64,000 nucleotides of DNA from Alcaligenes faecalis (lineage in GTDB: Bacteria > Pseudomonadota > Gammaproteobacteria > Burkholderiales > Burkholderiaceae_B): positions 3,375,235 to 3,439,234 of the forward strand of contig NZ_CP031012.1 of the NCBI RefSeq assembly GCF_009497775.1. Direction: 5' to 3'. The notes below the pieces were generated by a model, which saw only the letters and a program-made list of their open reading frames with translations, ran no database searches and was not told the DNA's origin. The position numbers were made by a program, and so were the translations under genes. Of the stretch, positions 1 to 7,273 are shown piece by piece (position 1 is the stretch's first letter; each line of letters opens with the position of its first letter).

Positions 1-958
1 CACCGGAGGGCGTCACAATCGCGACTTTGGAAATCTTGTTGCTGGTAAAGCGCACCATGCTGTTTGCCAACAGGAGCATCGCCCCCATATCGTCCATCAG
101 GCTGATGCCTTCATCGCGGCAGACACTGGCAAACACATCGTGATCACCTGCCACACTGGCGGTATGCGAGAAAGCAGCCGCCTTGCCCGCACTGGAGCGC
201 CCGGCCTTGACGGCCAGCCAGGGCTTGCCTGCTGCTTGTGCCCGACGAGCCGTGCGACGCAAAGCCTGAGTATCTTTAATGCCTTCTATATAAGTACAGA
301 TCACTTGCGTCTTGGGATCATCAATCAGGAAATCCACAAAGTCGCACAGATCCAGATCCGCCTGATTACCCACCGAGAAGCCATAGGTAAAGCCGCCGCC
401 CATCGCCCATGCCCGATCAAAATAGGTAGTCATCAAGGCACCGCTTTGGCTGACAAAACCAATAGGCCGTTCCGGCAGACTGTCTCTGTCCAGCACCGGC
501 GAAGAGCACAGCACCAGATTGCGGCTGGGGCTGATCATGCCCAGACAATTGGGGCCGATCAGACGCATGCCCGAATCACGGCAGATACGCAGCAAGGCTT
601 GCTCGCGCTCCAGCCCGCGCTCGCCTGCATCTGCAAAGCCCGCAGAGATCACCAGCAGACCACGAACTCCCATTTGAGCCGCAATCTGCGCCTGTTCCAG
701 AACGGTATCGGCCCCCACCGTAAACACGGCCAGATCCGGGGAGCTGTCCAACGCAGCCAGACCGGGCACGGCGGGCAAGCCAAACAGACTGCTGCGGCTG
801 GGATTGATGGGCAGGACCTTGCCGCCATAACCGTGCTTGAGCAGCATACGGAACAGTCGCCCGCCAAACTTGGACTGATCTTCCGAGGCGCCGACCAAAG
901 CTATGGATGCCGGGTCCAGCAAAGCGTCCAGCGTGCTGGCGCAAGTGACGGTTTCCAT
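1..958 (-). CDS. NDP-forming acyl-CoA ligase, partial (3' end outside window)
   Basis: Reading the minus strand from ATG at 958 gives an open frame that runs off the left edge (about 319 residues seen). It has a Rossmann CoA-binding domain near the N-terminus (DPASIALVGAS), the GPNCLGM motif, a SQSGALMTT phosphate loop and an intact SHTASVAG segment with the His that is phosphorylated in NDP-forming acyl-CoA synthetases. The ATP-grasp half would lie outside the window. The family joins a carboxylic acid to CoA with ATP or GTP. It lies 34 bp downstream of the Bug binding protein on the same strand, so it is probably co-transcribed and may activate the imported acid. The substrate is unknown. 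Confidence 0.85.
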   Translation of the reverse strand, partial: METVTCASTLDALLDPASIALVGASEDQSKFGGRLFRMLLKHGYGGKVLPINPSRSSLFGLPAVPGLAALDSSPDLAVFTVGADTVLEQAQIAAQMGVRGLLVISAGFADAGERGLEREQALLRICRDSGMRLIGPNCLGMISPSRNLVLCSSPVLDRDSLPERPIGFVSQSGALMTTYFDRAWAMGGGFTYGFSVGNQADLDLCDFVDFLIDDPKTQVICTYIEGIKDTQALRRTARRAQAAGKPWLAVKAGRSSAGKAAAFSHTASVAGDHDVFASVCRDEGISLMDDMGAMLLLANSMVRFTSNKISKVAIVTPSG

Positions 959-992
959 CACGTTTGTCTCCTGTTGGTGGTTCTGTGAGCGT

Positions 993-1991
993 TTAGTCAT
1001 CGCTCATCTTGATGGTCTTGAACAGTTCGCTGTAATAAGCCCGACTCTGTTCCAGATCCTTGGTATAGGCCGCACCGTCTTTCCAGCTGGCACTGACACT
1101 GATGCGGTGGAAACGCTCTTGAGTCTGCGGCTCGGCCAGGATTTCTTCGGTAGCCTTGGCCAGTTTCTTCATAACATCGTCAGGAGTGCCGGCCGGTACC
1201 GCCAGCCCCCAGAACCCTTCAAAGGGCAAGGCCAGATCAAAACCGGCTTCTTTAGGTGTGGGCACATCCGGCAATTCGGGATGACGCACGCTGGCATAAG
1301 TCACCAGGGCTTTGGCCTTGCCGCTTTTGACCAGCTCCAGTCCGACGCCATCAATAAAGAAGTCGATGTGATTGCCCATCAAGGCTGTCATGGTGTCGGC
1401 CGAGCCTTTGAACGGTACATGCAGCAGGTCCAGCTTCTCGGCATTTTCCAGAATCTCGCCAGCCAGATGGCCACCGGACGCAATGCCTGCCGAGCCATAA
1501 GTCAGGGTGCCGGGCTCCTTGCGGGCCAGCTCCACAAACTCTTTCAGATTGGAGACGGGCAAGTCGTTACGGACCGTCATGATGGGCAGGTAACCCGCCA
1601 GACTACCTACAAAGTCGAAACCCTTGACCGGGTCATAAGGCACGTCGCGTATATAGGGCAGCACGGTAAAGGCGGTGCTGGTGGCCAGCAACAAGGTATA
1701 GCCATCGGGTTTGGCGCGACCCACGATAGACGTGCCCAGCGATGTGGTGCCGCCGGGTCGGTTTTCAATCACGATGGGAACGCCCAGCTTGATACGCAGA
1801 CGATCGGCAAACAGACGCGCCAGATTGTCGCTGTTACCGCCTGGGGGGTAGGGAACCACAAAGGTCACTTCACGGCTGGGATAGGTATCGGCCGCGATGG
1901 CCGCCGGGGCGGAAAAGCTGCTGACTGCTGCCAGTCCCGAGACCAGTACGGTGCGTAGAAACCCTGTGCGCGAAAAAAAAGAACTGAACAT
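993..1991 (-). CDS. Bug-family (TTT) periplasmic substrate-binding protein
   Basis: A 332-residue protein with an N-terminal export signal (hydrophobic stretch ending SAPAAIAA), followed by the YPSREVTFVVPYPPGGNSD opening typical of Bug receptors and the later GSAGIASGGHLAGE and HVPFKGSADTM motifs. Bug proteins bind small carboxylates in the periplasm for tripartite tricarboxylate transporters. The start at 1991 is chosen because an AGGAGG ribosome site lies about 8 bases upstream; the longer frame to 2036 lacks one and would bury the signal peptide. No TctA/TctB membrane partners are visible, so it is an orphan here, as is common in Alcaligenaceae. It is transcribed with the acyl-CoA ligase and divergently from acuI. 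Confidence 0.9.
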   Translation of the reverse strand: MFSSFFSRTGFLRTVLVSGLAAVSSFSAPAAIAADTYPSREVTFVVPYPPGGNSDNLARLFADRLRIKLGVPIVIENRPGGTTSLGTSIVGRAKPDGYTLLLATSTAFTVLPYIRDVPYDPVKGFDFVGSLAGYLPIMTVRNDLPVSNLKEFVELARKEPGTLTYGSAGIASGGHLAGEILENAEKLDLLHVPFKGSADTMTALMGNHIDFFIDGVGLELVKSGKAKALVTYASVRHPELPDVPTPKEAGFDLALPFEGFWGLAVPAGTPDDVMKKLAKATEEILAEPQTQERFHRISVSASWKDGAAYTKDLEQSRAYYSELFKTIKMSDD

Positions 1992-2027
1992 GATCCTTGC
2001 CTCCTGTGTGAGAGTTTTCCTCTCTTG

Positions 2028-2055
2028 GTGTTCCAATATATAGAACGCTGTTCTT
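2028..2055 (+). promoter_or_regulatory. Operator-like motif, copy A
   Basis: Pattern GTGTTC-N9-GAAC-N3-GTTCTT. It agrees with the reverse complement of copy B (2275-2302) at 21 of 28 positions by my hand alignment. The GTTC/GAAC half-sites form a dyad, as IclR-family operators do. The nearby iclR gene (5596-6345) is the obvious candidate ligand, but that is inference. Confidence 0.55.
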
Positions 2056-2274
2056 GTTTTTGATATTAAAAATGCCGTGAGAACGGCTTGAATACAACAG
2101 ACAGCAACAACACAAGCAACTTAGGACAACGGTTCAAATAGTGGGATATTTGATTTCAGGTGTCAACTATTAAACCCCTTCGGGATTTCCCCAGTCCGAT
2201 CATCCTGTCGCATTGGGCTTGACCGCAACGAGCTTCTGGATAAAATGAAAACATTGCTTTTGCATGTCATTTTT

Positions 2275-2302
2275 AAGAACGCTGTTCCAAATATCAGAAC
2301 AC
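2275..2302 (-). promoter_or_regulatory. Operator-like motif, copy B
   Basis: Read on the minus strand: GTGTTC-N9-GAAC-N3-GTTCTT, matching copy A. It ends 30 bp before the acuI ATG, so a bound protein would probably overlap the promoter or early leader of the acuI operon. Confidence 0.55.
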
Positions 2303-2332
2303 AATCCCTTAACTGATCGAAGGAATTCATTC

Positions 2333-3319
2333 ATGTTCTCTGCCATCGTCATCGACAAAACCGACGGCCAATACAAAGCCAGCCTGCAATCCCTGGACGA
2401 GTCCGCCCTGCCCGAAGGCCAGGTTACCGTCCGCATCGACTACTCCACCCTGAATTTCAAAGACGGCCTGGCCATGACGGGTAAATCCCCCGTGGTGCGC
2501 CAGTTCCCCATGGTGCCCGGCATTGATTTCGCAGGCACGGTGACTGACAGCAGCGACCCGAATTTCAAGTCCGGTCAGAAAGTGGTGCTCAATGGCTGGG
2601 GCCTGGGCGAAGTGCATTGGGGCGGTCTGGCACAGCAGGCCCGCGTGAAAGGCGATTGGCTGATCCCCCTGCCCGACGCTTTCTCCACCCAGCAAGCCAT
2701 GATGATTGGCACCGCAGGCTATACCGCCGCCCTGTGCGTGCGTGCCTTGCAGCGCCAGGGCGTCACGCCCGACAAGGGCCCGATTCTGGTGACAGGTGCC
2801 GCGGGTGGCGTAGGCAGTGTCAGCGTGGCTCTGTTGCATGCGCTTGGCTACACCGTGATGGCCAGCACGGGCCGCCCCCAGGAGGAAAGCTACCTGAAAG
2901 CACTGGGTGCCAACGAAATTGTGGACCGCAACACCCTGAGCGAACCTGGCAAACCGCTGGGCAAGGAACGCTGGGCCGGTGCCATCGACAGCGTAGGCAG
3001 CCACACGCTGGCCAATGTTGTCGCAGGCACCCAATACCTGGGTGCAGTGGCCGCTTGCGGTCTGGCTCAAGGCATGGACTTCCCTGCTTCCGTGGCCCCC
3101 TTCATTCTGCGCGGCGTGCAGTTGATTGGCGTAGATAGCGTGCATTGTCCCAAGCCCGAGCGCCTGGCGGCCTGGGATTTGCTGGCCAAGCATTTGTCTA
3201 TCGAAGCCCTGGAGCGCATCGGTGCCAGCACCATCACGCTGTCCCAAGCCATTGATCAGGCCGGCCAGTTACTGGAAGGCAAGGTACGCGGCCGCATCGT
3301 GGTTGATGTGAACGCCTAA
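2333..3319 (+). CDS. acuI: Acrylyl-CoA reductase-type MDR oxidoreductase (YhdH/AcuI family)
   Basis: 328 residues, the family's usual length. It has the MDR catalytic fold with YSTLNFKDGLAMTGK near residues 37-51 and a GAAGGVGSVSVALL NADPH-binding loop near 155, with the YhdH/AcuI-like ending GRIVVDVNA. The family reduces acrylyl-CoA and related 2-enoyl-CoA thioesters with NADPH in the cytoplasm. ATG at 2333 is preferred over the upstream in-frame start at 2264 because an AAGGA site precedes it and family homology begins there. It is the first gene of an operon with the CoA-transferase and hydratase genes. The physiological substrate may differ from acrylyl-CoA. Confidence 0.88.
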   Translation: MFSAIVIDKTDGQYKASLQSLDESALPEGQVTVRIDYSTLNFKDGLAMTGKSPVVRQFPMVPGIDFAGTVTDSSDPNFKSGQKVVLNGWGLGEVHWGGLAQQARVKGDWLIPLPDAFSTQQAMMIGTAGYTAALCVRALQRQGVTPDKGPILVTGAAGGVGSVSVALLHALGYTVMASTGRPQEESYLKALGANEIVDRNTLSEPGKPLGKERWAGAIDSVGSHTLANVVAGTQYLGAVAACGLAQGMDFPASVAPFILRGVQLIGVDSVHCPKPERLAAWDLLAKHLSIEALERIGASTITLSQAIDQAGQLLEGKVRGRIVVDVNA

Positions 3320-3364
3320 GGCCCTGTCGGCCCCCATCTACCTATCACGCTCTGGAGCTGATTC

Positions 3365-4516
3365 ATGGATACGACATTGCCCCTGAACGGGGTTCGGATA
3401 CTGGAATTTTGCAATGTGGCCGCTGGCCCGTACTGCGGTATGTTGTTGGCCGATATGGGGGCCGACGTCATCAAGATCGAACACCCCAAGGGGGGTGACA
3501 CCTTGCGTAGCTGGCCGCCCATCAACCAAGGGTATAGCGAGAACTTCGCTTCGCTGAACCGCAACAAGCGCTCGGTCACGCTGGACTTGAAGAACCCTGA
3601 AGATGTGGCCAAGGCACGCCAACTGGTGCTGGATGCCGACGTCTTGCTGGAGAACAACCGGCCCGGCGTCATGCAACGTTTAGGACTGGACTACGAAAGT
3701 CTGAAAGCTATTAATCCCAGACTGCTGTATTGCTCAATTTCCGCCTATGGACAAAGCGGTCCCCGTTCACAAGAAGGCGGCTTTGACCTGACCATTCAGG
3801 CCATGAGCGGCGTGATGAGCGTGACTGGCGAAGCAGGTGGTGCCCCCGTTAAATGCGGGGTTCCACTGGCGGACTTTGCTGCCGGTTTGTATGCCGCTTT
3901 TGCCATCAGCGCCGCCTTGCCACAAGCCCGCGCGACGGGTCAGGGCGCACATATCGACGTGCCCATGCTGGGAACCACCTTGGCCATCGCTGCGCTGCAA
4001 ACCTCCGAGTATTTCGGCAGTGGTCGCGACCCGGACAAGCTGGGCTCCGCCCACCCCCGTAATGCCCCCTACCAGGCATTCCAATGCAAAGGGGGTTATT
4101 TCGCCATGGCAGCGGGCAACGATGCGCTGTGGCGCTCCGTCTGTCAGGTTGTCGAACGCCCTGATCTGACCGAGGACGAGCGTTTTACCAGCACCACCTT
4201 GCGCGCCAAACATCAAGACGCCTTGCGTGAACTGCTGGAAGCCATTTTTGTGCAACACGACTCCGAACACTGGCTGGCGCAATTCCGTGCCCAAGGCGTG
4301 CCGTGCAGCCCTATCAACCGCTATTCCGACGTCTTGCGCGACCCGCAAGTCGAGCACATGGAATGGGTGCAAAACATTCGCCTGCCGGGCACAGACACCG
4401 AAACCCGCACCTTTGTCTCGCCCCTGCGTATCAATGGGGTGGGCTTGCCCGTCCGTCTGGCACCACCCGCGCTGGGCGAACATAACGACAGCATCTTGCA
4501 CGGAGTCACCCCATGA
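3365..4516 (+). CDS. CaiB/BaiF family (class III) CoA-transferase
   Basis: 383 residues. The N-terminal LPLNGVRILEF and ADMGADVIKIEHP motifs, LNRNKRSVTLDLK, and the GGFDLTIQAMSG segment carrying the conserved Asp nucleophile are all present. The family moves CoA between carboxylic acids through an aspartyl-CoA intermediate. It begins 45 bp after acuI and overlaps the next gene by 4 bases (ATGA), so the three are translationally linked. It probably recycles CoA from a pathway product to the incoming acid. Donor and acceptor cannot be read from the sequence. Confidence 0.92.
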   Translation: MDTTLPLNGVRILEFCNVAAGPYCGMLLADMGADVIKIEHPKGGDTLRSWPPINQGYSENFASLNRNKRSVTLDLKNPEDVAKARQLVLDADVLLENNRPGVMQRLGLDYESLKAINPRLLYCSISAYGQSGPRSQEGGFDLTIQAMSGVMSVTGEAGGAPVKCGVPLADFAAGLYAAFAISAALPQARATGQGAHIDVPMLGTTLAIAALQTSEYFGSGRDPDKLGSAHPRNAPYQAFQCKGGYFAMAAGNDALWRSVCQVVERPDLTEDERFTSTTLRAKHQDALRELLEAIFVQHDSEHWLAQFRAQGVPCSPINRYSDVLRDPQVEHMEWVQNIRLPGTDTETRTFVSPLRINGVGLPVRLAPPALGEHNDSILHGVTP

Positions 4517-5265
4517 CAGCGCCGTATTGCAGCAGCAGTCCCAGTCTGAATGTGGGCTGCGCGGGCAAAGTCTGGACCCTGACACTGAACCGGCCCGACA
4601 AGCGCAATGCCTTGTCGGCCGATCTGGTAGAAGCCTTGATCGCGGCCGTGCAGGCCGCGGAACGAGCCCAGGCTGATCTGCTGATCTTGCGCGGTGAAGG
4701 CCGCAACTTCAGTGCCGGTTTTGACTTCAGCGACTACGAGCAAGAAAGCGAGGGGGATCTGGTGCTGCGCTTTATCCGCATCGAAACCCTCTTGCAGATG
4801 CTGGCTCATACACCTTGCGCCACTCTGGCCCTGGCGCATGGGCAAAACTTCGGCGCTGGTGTGGATTTGATCGCTGTCTGCCGACAGCGCGTCGCCAGTG
4901 CAGATGCCCGCTTTCGCATGCCTGGCCTGCAATTTGGTCTGGCACTGGGAACTGGCAGACTGGCGGCTTTGATTGGCGGCCAGCCGGCGCATCAGCTCCT
5001 GGCAGGCAGCCAGATTTTTGATGCAACCAAGGCGGAGCAACTGGGTTTTATTGAAGGCATACAAGAGCCCGACGCATGGCCCACTGTCATCGAACAAGCT
5101 CAACAAACAGCAGGTTTGCTGGACGCGACCAGTCGCGCCTATCTGCATCAGTTAACGGGCTGCCCGGAACAGGCGGATCGGGATATGGCGGCCCTGGTGC
5201 GCTCTGCTTCCGCCCCCGGTATCAAGCAAAGAATTGCGGTCTTCAGGCAGGCCGCAAAATCTTGA
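4513..5265 (+). CDS. Enoyl-CoA hydratase/isomerase family protein
   Basis: 250 residues of crotonase fold. TLNRPDKRNALSADL starts the conserved core, ILRGEGRNFSAGFD forms the first oxyanion-hole segment, and HGQNFGAGVDLIAVCRQRVA the second. The usual catalytic Glu pair is not obvious (AGVDLI region), so hydration, isomerisation or thioester hydrolysis are all possible. It overlaps the CoA-transferase by 4 bases and is the last gene of the operon. The long tandem repeat follows 21 bp after its stop. Confidence 0.85.
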   Translation: MTAPYCSSSPSLNVGCAGKVWTLTLNRPDKRNALSADLVEALIAAVQAAERAQADLLILRGEGRNFSAGFDFSDYEQESEGDLVLRFIRIETLLQMLAHTPCATLALAHGQNFGAGVDLIAVCRQRVASADARFRMPGLQFGLALGTGRLAALIGGQPAHQLLAGSQIFDATKAEQLGFIEGIQEPDAWPTVIEQAQQTAGLLDATSRAYLHQLTGCPEQADRDMAALVRSASAPGIKQRIAVFRQAAKS

Positions 5266-5286
5266 ACGCTGAAATTGAACTGCCCA

Positions 5287-5511
5287 AAAAAAGCCCCCAC
5301 GCTGCGCCTTCGGCTTGCTGCCCCCCGAGGGGGAATTTTTGCCTTGGGGCGGCCCGGCGGCAAAAAAGCCCCCACGCTACGCCTTCAGCTTGCTGCCCCC
5401 CGGGGAGGAGTTTTTGCCTTGGGGCGGCCCGGCGGCAAAAAAGCCCCCACGCTACGCCTTCAGCTTGCTGCCCCCCGGGGAGGAGTTTTTGCCTTGGGGC
5501 GGCCCGGCGAC
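5287..5511. repeat. Three exact-period 75-bp tandem repeats
   Basis: Copies begin at about 5287, 5362 and 5437. Each has an A6 run, GCCCCCACGCTACGCCTTC, CTTGCTGCCCCCCGGGG, a TTTTTGCCTTGGGG segment and GGCCCGGCGGC. Copies 2 and 3 are almost identical; copy 1 differs at a few positions. Each unit carries A-rich then T-rich runs flanking GC blocks (CCCCCC-GGGG), so it could fold into terminator-like hairpins. The array fills the gap between the convergent hydratase and iclR genes. Period 75 is a multiple of three, which leaves several frames open on both strands; I regard those frames as by-products. Confidence 0.9.
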
Positions 5512-5595
5512 CAAAAATGGGAGGGGCGTCCAAGCTTTGACAGCAGTTCAAATCCGGGCTGTTTAATCCAGCCCGGAACCTATCTTCTATAACGT

Positions 5596-6345
5596 TTAGC
5601 GACCGCTATAGCCCAAACGGCGCGAGATCTGCGCCGCTGCCGTCATCAAGGTTTTACCGGCCTGAACCAATCGGGCTTCTTCCAGGCGCTCGGCTGGCCC
5701 GGAAATACCCAAAGCCGCCACCACCACTCCCCGACTATCGTAAATAGGTGCAGCCGCACCCACGACCTGCTCACGCCACTCGCCACGGTTAATCGCATAG
5801 CCTTGTTCGCGCACCTGCTCCAGCTCACGGCGCAGATCACCAAACTTGACCAGACTGCGAGGCGTATAAGGCTTGAGGCGATTCTTGACCAGATTCAAGG
5901 TATCTTCACTGGCCCAGGCCAGCAAAGCCTTGCCAGTTGCCACACACTGCGCGGGCGAGCGTCCACCCACCGTCGTGTAGGCACGCACAGGCTGCGGGCT
6001 GTCTATCTTTTCGATATACAGCACCTCTACCCCATCCAGCAGGGATAAATGCACCGTTTCCTGGGTTTGTTCGGCCAGCTCTTTCATGAAGGGCAAGGCC
6101 TCCACGCGTACATCCAGCCGGTTGGCCAGGCCCGAGCCCAGTTCCCAGAGCTTCATGCTCAGCTCGTAGCGCCCGGTGTCTTCGTTCTTGCGCGCAAAGC
6201 CCTGGTGAACCAGCGCTTGCAACAGGCGATGCACATTGCTTTTATTGAGCATCAGTTGATTGGCCAGCTCGGTCACACCCGAGCCTCGTTCGTGCTTGGC
6301 CAGGGCTTCCAGGAGCACCAGGCCCTTAACAAAAGTCTTGTCCAA
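5596..6345 (-). CDS. IclR-family transcriptional regulator
   Basis: 249 residues. An N-terminal winged helix-turn-helix (LANQLMLNKSNVHRLLQALVH, about 25-50) is followed by the IclR effector domain (VLYIEKIDSPQPVRAYTTVG and AAPIYDSRGVVVAALGISGP). The frame begins with TTG at 6345 after an upstream in-frame stop; the nearby ATG is in a different frame, so TTG is the best start. It faces the acuI operon convergently and probably governs it through the GTTC/GAAC dyads at 2028-2055 and 2275-2302. IclR proteins commonly respond to aromatic or short carboxylic acids. Confidence 0.9.
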   Translation of the reverse strand: MDKTFVKGLVLLEALAKHERGSGVTELANQLMLNKSNVHRLLQALVHQGFARKNEDTGRYELSMKLWELGSGLANRLDVRVEALPFMKELAEQTQETVHLSLLDGVEVLYIEKIDSPQPVRAYTTVGGRSPAQCVATGKALLAWASEDTLNLVKNRLKPYTPRSLVKFGDLRRELEQVREQGYAINRGEWREQVVGAAAPIYDSRGVVVAALGISGPAERLEEARLVQAGKTLMTAAAQISRRLGYSGR

Positions 6346-6629
6346 TCGAATATCCCATCAATCACTAAAAGTGCATGAATTGTCTCATGGAACCGGGCTG
6401 CACCATAGCCAGACAAGCCCGTATAGCAAAGCAGCAAGCGGCTTTCGCAACATTTTCATCAGACATGCAAGCAGACAGGCGTACAGACTTGAACCTTCAA
6501 CAACAAGCCCGCTACCCGCCCAGGCCAAACCCCGGCCAGCAGCACAGGGGTTTTTCCACTTTCCAGCACAGGTCGAAAGCGTGTACAAAGAGCCTTGCCC
6601 CCCCTTTCTACCCCCGGAGCCAAACCCCG

Positions 6630-7157
6630 ATGGACACCCCTTCTACGCCCTTAGCCCTTGCGGCCATCGTGCATGCAGGCAAAGGCAGTGCCGACGCCTT
6701 GCTACTGGAATTCGTGCAGGAATTACGCGCGAAGAACTACCGCGTCTGTGGTCTAGTGCAAGGCCCGGAAATTCAGAAGGAAGACCATAGCCTGCGTACC
6801 GTGCAGGATCTGGACAAGGGCACGCTCTACCCCATCACCCAGAATCTGGGTTCGGAATCTACAGCCTGTTGCCTGGATATTGGTGCCCTGCTGGAAGCCA
6901 GCGAAGTGCTGCGGCAGGCGCTGGAAAGCCCCGCCGATCTGGTGATTGTGAATCGCTTTGGAATTATGGAAGCGGACGGCCAGGGCTTTAATAACGAGAT
7001 CATGGCCTTGATCGACCAGGGCTACCAGGTGCTGACCGTTGTGGCCCACACTTACCTGCCTGCGTGGCGTGAGTTTACGGGTGGCCTGGCGGTGGAACTG
7101 ACACCCGAGCGTCAGGCACTGTGGGACTGGTTTGAAAGCAGCCGTCAGGCAGCCTGA
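6630..7157 (+). CDS. DUF2478 protein (P-loop-like nucleotide-binding fold)
   Basis: 175 residues. It opens with ALAAIVHAGKGSADALLLEF, a Walker-A-like glycine/lysine loop, continues with LRAKNYRVCGLVQGPE, and contains ESPADLVIVNRFGIMEADG, typical of DUF2478 proteins, which are often found near molybdenum-related genes. No molybdenum genes are visible here. ATG at 6630 with GGAGC upstream is preferred over the long N-terminal extension from 6375, which has low complexity and no homology. It is divergent from iclR. The biochemical role is unknown. Confidence 0.75.
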   Translation: MDTPSTPLALAAIVHAGKGSADALLLEFVQELRAKNYRVCGLVQGPEIQKEDHSLRTVQDLDKGTLYPITQNLGSESTACCLDIGALLEASEVLRQALESPADLVIVNRFGIMEADGQGFNNEIMALIDQGYQVLTVVAHTYLPAWREFTGGLAVELTPERQALWDWFESSRQAA

Positions 7158-7191
7158 GGGCATCCGACGGAACTAGCGTAATCCAATTTAC

Positions 7192-7219
7192 GGAGCTGCC
7201 AGAATCAATCGGCAGCTCC
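7192..7219. terminator. Hairpin between convergent DUF2478 and autotransporter genes
   Basis: A 9-bp perfect stem, GGAGCTGCC / GGCAGCTCC, with a 10-base loop. It has only a short T stretch on the plus side, so it is a weak intrinsic terminator or a simple transcript barrier. Confidence 0.4.
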
Positions 7220-7273
7220 TTATCAAACTGTCATGGCTGACAGATAGCCCTTCAAAACCCCGGCGAACCAAGC

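Larger units (their letters stand above)
1992..2332. promoter_or_regulatory. Divergent control region between Bug and acuI operons
   Basis: This 341-bp gap holds no convincing gene. It contains two inverted copies of a 28-bp motif (2028-2055 and 2275-2302), one about 36 bp before the Bug start and one about 30 bp before the acuI start. The centre (about 2060-2270) is AT-rich, with a GAGAACGGCTTG segment and no clear hairpin. The arrangement suggests one regulator controlling both transcripts. Confidence 0.6.

Noticed and set aside
5076..5592. Long frames on both strands across the 75-bp repeats
   Set aside because: The period is a multiple of three and GC-rich, which keeps frames open; the encoded peptides are simple repeats without signals.
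6315..6360. ATG start for iclR at the out-of-frame GATGGGATATTCG
   Set aside because: That ATG is in another frame; the IclR frame has a stop upstream and must start at TTG 6345.
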